A stretch of DNA of 64,000 nucleotides from Trichobilharzia regenti (Eukaryota > Platyhelminthes > Trematoda > Strigeidida > Schistosomatidae). Positions 1 through 9,779 of the stretch are shown here, piece by piece. Position numbers and translations under genes: made by a program. The stretch is from the NCBI GenBank assembly GCA_944472135.2, contig OX235264.1, positions 91,150,319 to 91,214,318 on the forward strand, read 5' to 3'. A model generated the notes under the pieces. That model had not been told where the DNA came from and ran no database searches. It saw nothing but the letters and a program-made list of their open reading frames with translations. Every line of letters begins with the position of its first letter. The stretch's first letter is position 1.

Positions 1-459
1 AAATCTGTGATACCTCTGTGAGGTACTCATTGTACTATTGATTAGTTAAACTATGTCAGCCTTACTCAATGTAATATATATTTATAATTACCCGAGCAAT
101 CAGTAGAATACCTAACTTGTAAGTATTGATGACAAAACGCAAATCAAAAAGACTCAGTGTAGCGAGTGCTACTGATAAAATTTGTTAGTAGTATATAAAG
201 AGACGTCCATCAGCATAAAAATATCTCATAGCAGGGAGATAGATTTAGTGTGAGAGAAGGCAAAGGATATAGCATTGTGGAGATATATGGGAGACGTGAA
301 ACGAACTCAAAGAAACATAACAGGAAATTCTGAAGCACCACAACACGAAGATAGGTGCAAATAGTGCGTTGAACATAAGGTAAACATAATTTGGCTATAA
401 AGAGATACAAATTTTAAGTACAAAATCCTTCCATCTCCTCCTTTTACAGAAGTTATTTT
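1..459. other. AT-rich stretch, nothing recognised
   Basis: I see no coding region, tRNA-like box or family match in this AT-rich stretch. A short similarity (CGCAAATCAAAA near 140) to the unidentified insertion at 2858-3157 is too short to use. Confidence 0.4.
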
Positions 460-774
460 ATGAATATATTTCAGTTAGGAGTATATCAAAATAGAATAGA
501 GGATATTCCTAAAAGGCTTCAGGAACAAATAGAATTTTCAGAACCCATCAGTGGTGAGAACAGGAGACCTAGCTCCTCCTCTATTGCGAAACATATTATA
601 GAGACAGGACACAAAAATGATGTTTACATATCTTTTAAACCTATCTATAAATCGTGTTTAGGGCGTATCCTAAAGTTTTTGCAAGCCCTAGCAATCAGGA
701 AGTTTAAACCACCTTCATGCGTTCAAAAACAATTCGTCATCACGCTAAACCTTCCTTGGTGGATCTTGTTTTGA
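460..774 (+). pseudogene. Penelope-like element, C-terminal tail of GIY-YIG polyprotein
   Basis: The frame encodes about 104 residues resembling the C-terminal end of schistosome PLE polyproteins: a SSSIAKHIIETGH block (conserved His region downstream of the GIY-YIG core), then FKPIYK, then a run close to the recurrent ending 'KP-x-x-CVQKQFV...LPW'. The same ending recurs at 1360, 9860, 10960, 31900, 33300 and 63220, so it marks PLE C-termini. There is no RT or YIG core upstream, so this is a 5'-truncated fragment. PLE proteins combine a reverse transcriptase with a GIY-YIG endonuclease. Confidence 0.6.
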
Positions 775-789
775 TACCAAAGCAGATGT

Positions 790-1735
790 ACATACAGATG
801 TGACTTAAAGTCATGAATTGATTGTCAAGGCCTCAGCTGTCTTTAGAAGTCTGTGTCTTATTCATGGACTTGGAATTCAAAGGTGATCAAGTTTCAGATA
901 TACTCAAAAATCGTCTCTCTAAATCAGTCAGTAAGACGTTGTTCGCAGCAAAATTATAAATGACTTTCACCGGCCGGAAGTTGTCCTCCATCTCTGTAAA
1001 AGATAAGCTTCTTTATCTGACCGTCCCCATGTACATCTGTCAGTTCACCTGTTCTTGTAAAGCAAGGTTTATTGACAGTAGTCAGAGGACGCTTTCCACA
1101 AGGATACGAGAACATATTCCAGAATGGTCTTACAAGGGAGAAAGGAAAGGTGTGTGAAGCTCTATTCTAGAACACCTGATCGACGCCTCTCACCATACCA
1201 ACCCTGAACAGGATTTTAAGATCATACACCGAATCCATGCCAACTTCCCACGTTTTCTTCTTTACAGACTTCTAAAGACAACGGAGGCCTTGACAATTAA
1301 TTCATGACTTTAAGCCAGACCTTTGTGTACAAAAGAAGTATGTACAATCCCTACTTCTGCCTTGGCCGTAGAGTGATAGACATTTATTTATTTACCTAAT
1401 ATTATTACCATTCTCACTTTGAATCATTTCCACTTGTCATTCTAAATCTAAAATTATTATTTTTTCGTTTTTACAATATTGAATTCTATCTTATCAAATT
1501 TCAAACAATGTTATGTTACATTTAATATTCGCCTACTGATCCTATAGTTATGCAACCATTTCCAACATCTATACACCTTATGTATTATCCTATATGTGAC
1601 ATTCATTGGCTTACCACGTTTTTATTACGATTATAATCACAAATATTTTAATTACATTTCACACTACTATTGCTATTACATGTGTTCACACCTATTATTA
1701 AATTCCCTAAGAAGATATAATTTCTTATATGGAGG
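790..1735 (+). mobile_element. Penelope-like element (family B), fold-back 5' end
   Basis: From about 868 the plus strand encodes the linker before the endonuclease (LSKSVSKTLFAAKL near 923-957), then a C-x-C motif (QFTCSCKARF near 1040) and RTLSTRIREHIPEW, the YIG-side of a GIY-YIG endonuclease, ending in the PLE C-terminal tail near 1360. A stop after 'ERKGV' at about 1157 and further frame breaks make it inactive. Bases about 800-867 are the reverse complement of the element's own 3' coding end (compare 1270-1320), so the copy starts with an inverted duplicate of its 3' portion. The noncoding 3' part (1380-1735) matches 13690-14035 and, inverted, 11600-12080. Confidence 0.7.
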
Positions 1736-1737
1736 AT

Positions 1738-1949
1738 TTAATCATGAGCTGACATCAGTTAGAGAACCATTGGAAAACCAGCTGGGAATACTGGACAGCT
1801 GTTTCGTCCTAGTTTGGGACTCCACAGCAGTACGCACCCACCGGGGTTCGAACCCAGGACCTTCTGGTTACAAGGCGAGCTCGTAGACCATTGAGCCACT
1901 GGGACCCGGTCCAATGGTTCTTGAATTCTAACTTCTGCCGATTCACGAC
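1738..1949 (-). mobile_element. Smα-like tRNA/hammerhead SINE, part 1 (split by LTR element)
   Basis: Read on the minus strand this has a tRNA-like head with an A-box-like TGGCTCAATGG, a B-box-like GGTTCGAACCC, and then the Smα-type ribozyme region AGTCCCAAACTAGGACGAAAC. The catalytic CUGANGA box reads CTGTGGA here, so the core is mutated. The copy stops exactly at 1949 where the LTR element begins and resumes at 4998. Target duplication ACGAC lies at 1945-1949 and 4993-4997. Confidence 0.75.
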
Positions 1950-2478
1950 TGATATGTATCCACATATATATGTTTATGTGTGTGTGTATGTTGGTCTTTC
2001 TTTCTGTTTGCTCGGTTAGTCTGTGACCACTTCACTTGTATGAACTTGTCTCCTTTAATAATGTGTATTCTCCTTATATTATATTATATATAATATGAGT
2101 GTTTGTTGACAGTCCGTTGCTTGGTGACATATATCCATATATGTTTGTTGGCATGTCTGCTATATTCGCTATGTATAATTGGATCGACACTCCATTATAA
2201 TTAGCCATTCATGTTAAGACTGTCTAATGATTTTTCCCACGCTTGTCTGAATTATTTATATATATTCGCATTCACAATTTGTGTGAACTACTTTACTTTA
2301 CAACTACTTTGCTTATTTACCACTTTGGTGTGAGACCATATTTATTTTCGTCTCCTTGTGTTTGGACAATAGAAGTATCATCGCAAACCTAGTGGTCTTC
2401 TGATTTCCGCCTTCTCGCGTCAGGACTATTAGTTTCTCGACCAGTCCATAACAATAACTTAGCGACGAGTACATAACA
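1950..2478 (+). repeat. 5' LTR of copy 1
   Basis: Starts TGATATGTATCCACATATAT and ends GAGTACATAACA. It is 529 bp, the same length as the 3' LTR at 4464-4992, and nearly identical to it along the line-by-line reading, indicating a fairly recent insertion. Confidence 0.92.
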
Positions 2479-2590
2479 ATTTGGCGACGGGGAAACTAGA
2501 ACATAACAATTTGGCGACGGGGAAACTAGAACATAACAATTTGGCGACGGGAAAACTAGTACATAACAAGTTGGCGACGGGGAAAACTAC
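2479..2590 (+). repeat. Tandem primer-binding-site units in LTR-element leader
   Basis: Three 30-bp units (2479-2508, 2509-2538, 2539-2568) plus a partial fourth. Each begins with AT-TTGGCGACGGGG and ends in the LTR's own last bases (ACATAACA). TGGCGACGGG(G) starts at 2482, 2512, 2542 and 2572; the TGG start fits a primer site for a CCA-ended tRNA. Each unit therefore recreates an LTR-end/primer-site junction. Copy 2 has only one unit in its leader. Confidence 0.85.
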
Positions 2591-2627
2591 TATTAACCAC
2601 ACAGCAGCAACAACATAACAATTTACT

Positions 2628-3805
2628 ATGGATCCTATTAAATTGGAATTATTGTTTGAACGACAAATGAAATTAATGGAAATGTTCGTCAACCAACAGA
2701 CTGGTCCAGCTTCACCTTCAAGCAATCCCAATCATACCATGCTACCATCTGTCGACGGCATTGTGAACAGTATTTCACAGTTCAATTATGACCCAGAGGC
2801 TAATGTCACTTTTGACACATGGTATCAACGTTATGAGGATTTATTCACTGTTGATCTATTGCGTGCGTTGCCTGACTAAACTGCTGTACACATATATTCT
2901 ATGTATTTCTTCTCTATTATTGATGTGCGCAGACGTTGTGGCTACTCGACGCCCACAACGCAAATCAAAAGGCACTTGTGAAGAATACGAATATGTATTG
3001 AAGCAGTAGTCAAATTCGAAATTGTGTCAAGGTAATAATCAACAGTGAATGGACAAGTATTTGCAAAGTATATATAAAATCAGTCTGTATACACATATAA
3101 TGCAAGTATACAAATTAGATTAAAAAACATGTTTACGGTTGGTATAGGGGTACTACAGATCTCGCCTCACAAGACGATGCCTGGAAGGTGCGAGTTTTGC
3201 TACGTAAATTGGGTCCGGCAGAATATGAACGGTACTGCAACCTAATTTTACCACAGAAACCACGTGACAATTGTTTCGATGATACAATAAAGTTGCTGCG
3301 TGAACATTTCGGAGACCACTCCTCATTATTCAGTATACGTTATCGTTGCCTCAAGCTGGCAATGAATGAAAATGATGATTTTCTTACTCACGTTGGCACA
3401 GTCAACCGAGAATGTGAGAGATTTCGACTCAGGTCCTTAACAGATGATCAGTTCAAAGCCTTGATTCTCATATGCAGTCTCCAATCTCCTCGTTTCACAG
3501 ATATCCGAACTCGACTGCTCAATCAGCTAGAACAAAATCCCAAGTTAACATTACATGACATAGCTGATGAATATCAACGGCTGATTAATCTGCAGAAAGA
3601 CACACACTTGGTCGAATCAACACCTCCGAGAAGCTCTGATATTCGTGCATTACGCAAGAGCAAAAATCTCTCATCAGCTACTCCTGACCCACCTACTTCT
3701 CTAATGTTCCGCGGAAATCTACACATACTCGTCCAACTTCACAAAATACTGCAAAGAAGACCCCTCCATCACCATGCTGGCATTGTGGCGCGTGGCACTT
3801 TGTAA
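2628..3805 (+). pseudogene. gag: Gag of LTR element copy 1, interrupted and frameshifted
   Basis: The N-terminal part (2628-2857) matches the intact Gag at 21600. It is broken by a 300-bp insertion (2858-3157), resumes at about 3163, and reads on to a 1-base deletion near 3700 that throws the zinc-knuckle region out of frame, ending at 3805. The zinc knuckles are still visible in another frame near 3775-3870. Gag proteins form the particle that packages the element RNA; this copy cannot make one. Confidence 0.85.
2858..3157. mobile_element. Unidentified 300-bp insertion inside Gag
   Basis: Absent from the otherwise collinear copy 2. It is flanked by a 5-bp duplication GATCT (2853-2857 and 3158-3162). 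It starts ATTGCGTGCG and ends GGGGTACTACA, with no obvious terminal inverted repeat or coding region. A 5-bp duplication suggests an LTR-integrase-type insertion such as a solo LTR of another family, but the ends are not TG...CA, so I leave it unassigned. Confidence 0.7.
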
Positions 3806-3869
3806 AGTCTTGCCCATACAAAAATCATCGTTGCAGCAAGTGCAAAATCATCGGTCATAAAAATGGTTT

Positions 3870-4466
3870 TTGTCAGCCACGCAACCCAGATGTCATAATC
3901 CAGCAAAAGCTCAACAAAATGTTGGTCCTAAATCCCCCAAAAAGTCATTAAGTCTACGTGCAACCTGTCAAGTCACAACACCAGCTATGCGGAAATATAT
4001 TGACCTTCAGATGAATGGTCATGATACTCGTCTGCAGCTAGATACTGCCTCTGATATTACTGTTATATCAGAGAAACTTTGGAATTATATTGGCAGACCA
4101 CCTATCACCAATACTTCCCAGTCTCTTCTCAGCGCCTGTGGTGGGCGGCTCAAACTAATTGGTGAACTCAAATGTTCTGTTTCCTTCCGCAATACCAAAT
4201 TCACAGGAATTTGTTACGTCACGAAGAATGATTTAAATGTTTTGGGACTTGATTGGTTCGATCGTTTGCATCTGGCTGATGTCCCACTAAATTCTCTACG
4301 CAATACAGTCAAGAAGCATAAAATGCTAGACAATTCCGGACGGAGCCGAAGCCGCAAACCCAACAATCAGACGAAACGACAGGCGTCAACAACAAGCCCA
4401 AAGGTCCCAGATAAACCCCCAGGTAAACATCCTACTAATCATCCATCTTCTCAAAAGGGGAGGTGA
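3870..4466 (+). pseudogene. Gag tail and retropepsin of LTR element copy 1
   Basis: About 198 residues in one frame. The N-terminal 40 residues are the end of Gag. An aspartic protease follows: LQLDTASDITVIS (catalytic D-T-A at residues 58-60) and the flap-distal VLGLDWF (124-130), the usual hydrophobic-Gly motif of retropepsins. A basic Ser/Lys-rich tail ends in QKGR, and the stop codon TGA is supplied by the first three bases of the 3' LTR (4464-4466). Retropepsins cut Gag polyproteins. The domain itself looks complete, but it is out of frame with the broken upstream Gag. Confidence 0.85.
4453..4463 (+). promoter_or_regulatory. Polypurine tract of LTR element copy 1
   Basis: AAAAGGGGAGG lies directly against the 3' LTR, as expected for the plus-strand DNA primer. 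The same tract is at 23120-23130 in copy 2. Confidence 0.85.
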
Positions 4467-4992
4467 TATGTATCCACATATATATGTTTATGTGTGTGTG
4501 TGCATGTTGGTCTCTCTTTCTGTTTGCTCGGTTAGTCTGTGACCACTTCACTTGTATGAACTTGTCTCCTTTAATAATGTGTATTCTCCTTATATTATAT
4601 TATATATAATATGAGTGTTTGTTGACAGTCCGTTGCTTGGTGACATATATCCATATATGTTTGTTGGCATGTCTGCTATATTCGCTATGTATAATTGGAT
4701 CGACACTCCATTATAATTAGCCATTCATGTTAAGACTGTCTAATGATTTTTCCCACGCTTGTCTGAATTATTTATATATATTCGCATTCACAATTTGTGT
4801 GAACTACTTTACTTTACAACTACTTTGCTTATTTACCACTTTGGTGTGAGACCATTTATTTTCGTCTCCTTGTGTTTGGACAATAGAAGTATCATCGCAA
4901 ACCTAGTGGTCTTCTGATTTCCGCCTTCTCGCGTCAGGACTATTAGTTTCTCGACCAGTCCATAACAATAACTTAGCGACGAGTACATAACA
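4464..4992 (+). repeat. 3' LTR of copy 1
   Basis: 529-bp TG...CA repeat matching 1950-2478, followed by the ACGAC target duplication at 4993-4997. Confidence 0.92.
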
Positions 4993-4997
4993 ACGAC

Positions 4998-5080
4998 ATA
5001 GCGTGACCACTTCACAATGTCTTCTTCGATGAGTTACTGCCTCATCTTCAACCTGCTGTACCGTACTGGTCACGGCTTCC
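4998..5080 (-). mobile_element. Smα-like SINE, part 2 (5' portion, minus)
   Basis: Continues the minus-strand SINE interrupted at 1949; its reverse complement matches the 5' section of the plus-strand copy at 30675-30780 (GTGACCAGTAGGGTACAGCA-type text). At about 5080 it meets a plus-oriented SINE 3' portion, giving a fold-back junction. Confidence 0.7.
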
Positions 5081-5215
5081 CCGGTAGGTGCGTACTGCTG
5101 AGGAGTCCCAAACTAGGACGAAACAGCTGTCCAGTGTTCCCAGCTGGTTTTCCAATGGTTCTCTAACTGATGTCAGCTCATGATTCAATCCTCCATGCAA
5201 TCAAACAAAATCCCT
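5081..5215 (+). ncRNA. Smα-like hammerhead ribozyme and SINE 3' end
   Basis: CTGAGGA at 5098-5104 fits the hammerhead CUGANGA box, followed by stem-II-like GTCCCAAACTAGGAC and GAAA at 5120-5123. Both catalytic boxes are intact, unlike most copies here. Downstream is the shared 3' body (GGTTTTCCAATGGTTCTC...) that ends near 5215. Smα elements of schistosomes are known to carry active hammerheads; activity of this diverged type is not shown. Confidence 0.6.
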
Positions 5216-5655
5216 ACAAAAACCAATACTTGAAACAATCAATACCAATAGAGGTAGACTAAAAGGTCTGAAGACAGACAAAGACACCATTCACATTGGA
5301 GGTTAGCAGGAAAGATGACTAATAAGGTCGTGGGGAAATTTAAAAGCTTATCTCGAACTGAAATATGAGCTGAAGATGTTGCCTGGAAGGACAATGAATG
5401 CTCAGAGAACAAAACTACATCAAAACGTATATACTTCATTTAGCAATAATCATTTGCACATATTCTGCCTACTATGCTTCGTTTGTTTCCATATCATATG
5501 TTTTCTAGGCTGTTTTTATTAGGTAAATAAACTCGTTGTTTCCTTATTCAGGTTACTGTCTGCATCACTTTCTCTATCTTTTTTTTTTACTCTGCCAAAC
5601 CTCACAACACTATGAGTAAGTATATTAAGAAGACATGATGCATTCTGTTGTCAAA
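5216..5655. other. No gene recognised
   Basis: AT-rich sequence with a poly-T run near 5580. I find no repeat family, splice-flanked exon or RNA gene here. Confidence 0.4.
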
Positions 5656-5659
5656 CCAA

Positions 5660-6005
5660 ACTATAGAAAATTAATCTGGTGGTCGCTAGTGACTTGCTAC
5701 AGGGTGGACTTTCCTGGAGTTCTAGTGAGAAGTCGTGACTAGTGAGGTCCATCCAGAAGTCACGTGAGGATGGATGAATGTTTCACCGACGACATTGGTT
5801 GAGGCTGCACTAAATCACGAATTATTAGAGGTTAGTATTCATGAGCCATTGAATCGGGTCCCAGTGGCTGAATAGTCTACGAGCTTGCCTTGTAAATGGA
5901 AGGTCCTGGGTTCGAACCCCAAACTAGGATGAAACAGCTATCCAGTACTCCTTGGTTTTCAATGGTTCTCTAACTGATATCAATCCGTGATCAGCTCGTA
6001 AAAAC
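5660..6005 (+). mobile_element. Smα-like SINE, full-length but decayed
   Basis: It has the 5' section (GTCGTGACTAGTGAGGTCCA type), tRNA-like boxes (TGGCTGAATAG near 5865 and GGTTCGAACCCC near 5910) and the 3' body (TTTTCAATGGTTCTCTAACTG). The first half of the hammerhead is deleted: the B box runs straight into CCCAAACTAGGATGAAAC, so no ribozyme is expected. Confidence 0.7.
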
Positions 6006-6370
6006 AAAACTAACCCTTACAAACTAAACTATAGAAAACATTCTGTTGAGACAGGAGGAGATAGTTTTTCCCATGTGATCCGTAAATCAAATATTTGACT
6101 TTAATGCAGACAACTAAAGGTCATATCACTGAATTTTTATTAGTGCATACTGTCCAGTCAAAACAGATATTTAAATATCTAAAACTGGTAGTTTCGTGTT
6201 CATGTGGAATAACGATTTAATTCTCCATAATTCCTAGTCTTATTGTCTTTCCCACAGATCAATAAATCTTTACCATCTCAGTTAGACTTCCATACATTTC
6301 TCAATGTGGAAACAGTATTTCAGTGATCAGCCATGTATTGTCGTGCTATGAAATCACTGTAGGATTTTTT
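6006..6370. other. No gene recognised
   Basis: AT-rich sequence with no coding or repeat match that I can support. Confidence 0.35.
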
Positions 6371-6597
6371 TCCTTCACTTTCCCAGTGGAACATAAGGCT
6401 TCAAGCTAGTGGATTGAAGTTTCTGTAGCAGTGTTTATTGTTTTACAGGATGGGGTTGCTAGCCCCATACCCAACCTTTCCTCTTTACCAGTATTATTTC
6501 TGGCTTAGTGAGGTAAAGGAGTGGATCAGCCGGGGATCGAACCCCGGACCATGTGCATCGTCGGCGAGAGTCCTAACCATGGTACCACCGACGCACC
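6371..6597 (-). mobile_element. tRNA-headed SINE (family 2)
   Basis: On the minus strand: tRNA-like head TGCGTCGGTGGTACC..., B-box-like GGGTTCGA(T)CCC at about 6530-6545, then the family body (CTCCTTTACC, GAGGAAAGGTTGGG, GCTAGCAACCCCATCC) and a 3' end TTCCACTGGGAA at about 6385. It belongs with the copies at 10178, 14044, 19545, 29625 and 50488. Confidence 0.75.
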
Positions 6598-6774
6598 ACA
6601 GTAAGAATGATATGATGAATCGCAGAATCCAGAAAGATCATCAGAAAAAAGAAGAGAAGAAAATTGGTATTATTAGGAATATTAAAGTACATTAAAGGAT
6701 CACTTTTTTCACCATTCTAGGCAGCATAATTTCAACTACAAGTGACAGCACGGTGGAAGATGTTAAAACCAGAA

Positions 6775-7556
6775 GTGAAAAGGCCAAAGTTAAACTTTAA
6801 GCACCACTAACTACCAATCAGCGAATGATCTCGAATGCAGCAATCACGTGAAAGAGGCATTTTTGTGTATGGAATAAATATATTTGTGAGAAAAAAATGC
6901 ATAAAAACTGTACAAAAAGTGTGACAGAGTATACCTTCCCCTCACAAATGTGATAAAAATAGCTCTCAGTTTTAGGTTGGAGTATCAAAAGAGTGTAATT
7001 CCATCATGGGTGAAATTTATTTTGATAAAGTCTCATAGTGTTATACAGGTAATATATATTGAGCAATAAATTGTGCTCGAAACGTCATCAGTAAATAAAA
7101 CTGTGAAACTTTATCAAAACAAATGTTACCCGTAATGGAATTATACTTTACTGCCACAGTGCACAAGTTCTATTCATATATCAACAGAGTAATTTAACCA
7201 CATTCTATTTAGGTCTTCTAACAATAACAGTAACCCTAATCTTTCCTAAATCTAACCGTAACGTGAAAATATCACTAAACTAACAGTGATCTAACTCGAA
7301 CCAACTCTAATATCGCATTTTGTTAAGTTAACCTAACCCCTAACTTGCCCATGGCCTAAACCGTAATTTAACCTTTCCCAAAATTGCCAGATATTCCATT
7401 TACTAACATAACACTTTGATAAGCATATTTTATTGATTTTGGCAAAATTATTTGCCAGGTTTCATTAACTTGCTCAGTAAGCGTTTCCAGGTCATTGGTG
7501 CGGTAGCACTCCATCGGCGGTTAGTGGTGCTTAAAGTTTAACTTGGCCTGAAAAGG
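6775..7556. repeat. Inverted repeat around a small PLE fold-back and CTAA-rich tract
   Basis: About 50 bp at 6775-6830 (AAGTTAAACTTTAAGCACCA...) recur inverted at 7515-7556 (TGGTGCTTAAAGTTTAACTT). Between them sit a short PLE family A 3'-end fold-back (about 6960-7190, with GTGCTCGAAACGTCATCAGT) and a stretch rich in CTAACC-like words (7210-7370). No transposase is visible. It may be a MITE-like element with later insertions. Confidence 0.5.
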
Positions 7557-7594
7557 CTAGACGGACATCACTCTGAAATCAGTTTCGAAATCTT

Positions 7595-8065
7595 CTCCAA
7601 TCATCTTCAGTATAAGCAACAAAATTCGGATTTCCAACAGCAATGTTAAATTATTTGGTCCTCCTATATGCGTCAGAAACTTGGTGTGTTATGAAAAGCA
7701 TTTCCAACAGCCTGTAACAAAGTTTCTCGACAGCTGCCTTCTCTAGCTCCATATTTAAAACCAGATGGCAGGGCAGAAAGAATTAGGAAGACAAAAATCT
7801 CAGGACGAACCAACGAAGAACCTATAGATGGATCCGGCACCGTCGATCTGAGGAGACCATCGAATGACACCGCCCGCCAAGCCATCATTCCAGTGGGATC
7901 CGTATAGGAAACAAAGAGTTGAGCGTTGGTCTGAGAGTGACATGGATGAAGAGCTGAAAGTTTACGGGCAATCATAGGACCAGATTCAAAGAACCTCGGA
8001 GAACAGGACAAAGTGAAGACATGCTGTTGAAGCCCTATGTTCCCCTCAGAACCCCAGGGAATAAT
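7595..8065 (+). mobile_element. RTE (SR2-like) 3' fragment
   Basis: Decayed copy of the 3' coding end and UTR seen at 34520-34895 and, inverted, 24815-25320: text such as TTTCCAACAGCCTG, CGGACCAACGAAGAAC-like and GTGACATGGATGAAGAG. It ends in GTTGAAGCCCTATGTTCC and an (AATAAT)n tail near 8055. Coding capacity is lost. Confidence 0.6.
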
Positions 8066-9490
8066 AATAATAAGCGGTGTCAAAAATTAAAATTACGATA
8101 ATGATAACAACAATCATTCAGGTCAATCGAAAGCAAAGTATAAGCTGTTCAAACAGCCTAACCAACTTGTTTCTTATAGTTGGTGAGGCCAACATGATTA
8201 ATGCTGACTCAGCCCCATCCTGCTCTGTATCATTATGCAATGCTTACCATGTCACATCATCATGTCTCCTGCTACTAACTGCACAACAGCAATAATTCTG
8301 TTAAGTTAACCACAAGTTCTATCTGTTCTATATCAATGAAAGTATACAAACCAAAAGTATCAGAATACTGCAGGATGGTAGACACACTCACCAAACCGGT
8401 AGTAACCCAAGCGAGTTTCAATCCATTTTAGTGGGTTTTTTTTACCAGTAATCATTATGCGACTATTGTTAGCTTTATTTTAGCATTGATCTTCATTAGA
8501 TACCTAACACGAGTTATGACGGTTACTTCGCACAAAATTTCCAGTCAAATTATCACTGTCTCTGTTTATCTTATTCAGTTAACCTTCATGACCAACTGAG
8601 CAACTTCATGAATGACTACAGGTAATACACAAGTTACACTAAAACCAATTCTTACACCATATTGTCAGTTGAATTGTGGTATAGCCAACAGATCATTCAA
8701 TCACATGACTCTCCAGTCTATTAGTTTAGGCAATCTCCTGCATATCGGTCGACTTCTCACACTTATCTCAACACTGACAATCATGATAAGAATGAATCAA
8801 AGACAAGAGTTTCAAGTTATCCTCCCCACGCTTTCAACTCATGCGCCAGCAACTGATCCACAGATGAGGCAACTTAAAAAAAAGCACACCATTTCCCGTC
8901 TACTAGCCCACAGTGTAATAATCTCCCCTAAATTCAACATGACCAGTCTGCCATTTTTTTAATGCAGTGCCTTCTATAATTTAAAACAAAATTAGTTTCG
9001 AGGTATTTTATAGAAAAGTTTTTTTTTCAAGAAATAACAATAAATGAATGAATTGTTTCACGTTGTTTTAATCGCTTGAATACTTTCCATTCTACATGTG
9101 ACAGTGTGCATTAATTAGCTAGGTTAACTGTCATTTTATTCGGTTTCTATTGATTGATCCCAGTTAGAAATTGATTTCAAAAACTAACAACAAAATAACC
9201 ACCTTGAGAGTTTCGTGAAATGATAGAAGTGTTTGAGATCAGATAATTCGAAGTATATTCCATTAGTGTGATTGATAGTGTGTCGTTATAGTGTATGTGA
9301 GTTGAGAGACGTACATTTTTCCTCTAATCTAGTGGTAGGTATATATCCCCCTAATCTAAGTATTCTTAGGTATTCTATGGCATTAGAGTTTATAAAACGC
9401 CAATAAACTCGAATAGATATTTAGGCTTAAACAGTCATCCAGTATTCACCCAGAAACTAAAAGACGTCTTACTCAATTCTAGCTCCATAT
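8066..9490. other. No gene recognised
   Basis: Unique-looking AT-rich DNA. The longest open frame (8612-8962) has no recognisable domain and no splice context, so I do not call it. The final part (9400-9490) runs into a PLE tail. Confidence 0.4.
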
Positions 9491-9494
9491 CACA

Positions 9495-9590
9495 GATTAG
9501 ATATATCACACAGTGAAACAGTATTATTTACTGGATAACGTTTCGAACAAAATTTATTGTTCATAATCATATCAATTGTGATATGATATC
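9495..9590 (-). mobile_element. Penelope-like element family A, 3'-tail fragment
   Basis: Matches the tail of the PLE copies at 31490-31580 and 57600-57720: CAGTATTATTTACTGGAT, then TTTATTGTTCATAATCATAT. No coding part is attached. Confidence 0.6.
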
Positions 9591-9779
9591 CCTGTCGTCC
9601 AAGTTATATGGCGTGGATGATTGGGCGACTTCTTCTATGGATTCGAGAATATTTTTCAGCTGGGTTCAGCGAAGGGTGAAATCAAATAAATAGAAAACTC
9701 ACTTCTGTCAGACTTGGTAGATACTGTACATCCCCCCATCTACGCTAGTATACGACCCTTTTTAAGGACATTCAGCACA

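Larger units (their letters stand above)
1950..4992 (+). mobile_element. LTR retrotransposon copy 1, Gag-protease only
   Basis: Two 529-bp LTRs (TG...CA) bound an internal region with primer site, Gag, protease and polypurine tract. A 5-bp duplication ACGAC (1945-1949 and 4993-4997) flanks it, and the interrupted SINE continues on both sides, so the boundaries are exact. No reverse transcriptase, RNase H or integrase fits between protease and 3' LTR: the reading frame ends within the LTR start. The second copy at 21107 has the same layout, so this is a family of non-autonomous elements and not a single deletion. Ty3/Gypsy affinity is my inference from Gag zinc knuckles, 5-bp duplication and protease type. 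Confidence 0.9.

Noticed and set aside
2479..2590. Short regular repeats as a CRISPR-like array
   Set aside because: The units are contiguous without spacers and lie in an LTR-element leader of a eukaryotic genome.
2459..2731. Minus-strand frame with repeated PVAKLLCSSF-like blocks
   Set aside because: It is the reverse reading of the tandem primer-site units in the LTR-element leader, not a protein repeat gene.
7065..7110. CTGATGA in PLE family A tails (complement of CGTCATCAGT) as a further hammerhead
   Set aside because: No GAAA box or pairing stem II follows at the right spacing, so I do not call a ribozyme there.
8612..8962. 116-residue open frame in a repeat-poor stretch
   Set aside because: No domain, no splice context and unremarkable composition; length is compatible with chance in this sequence.
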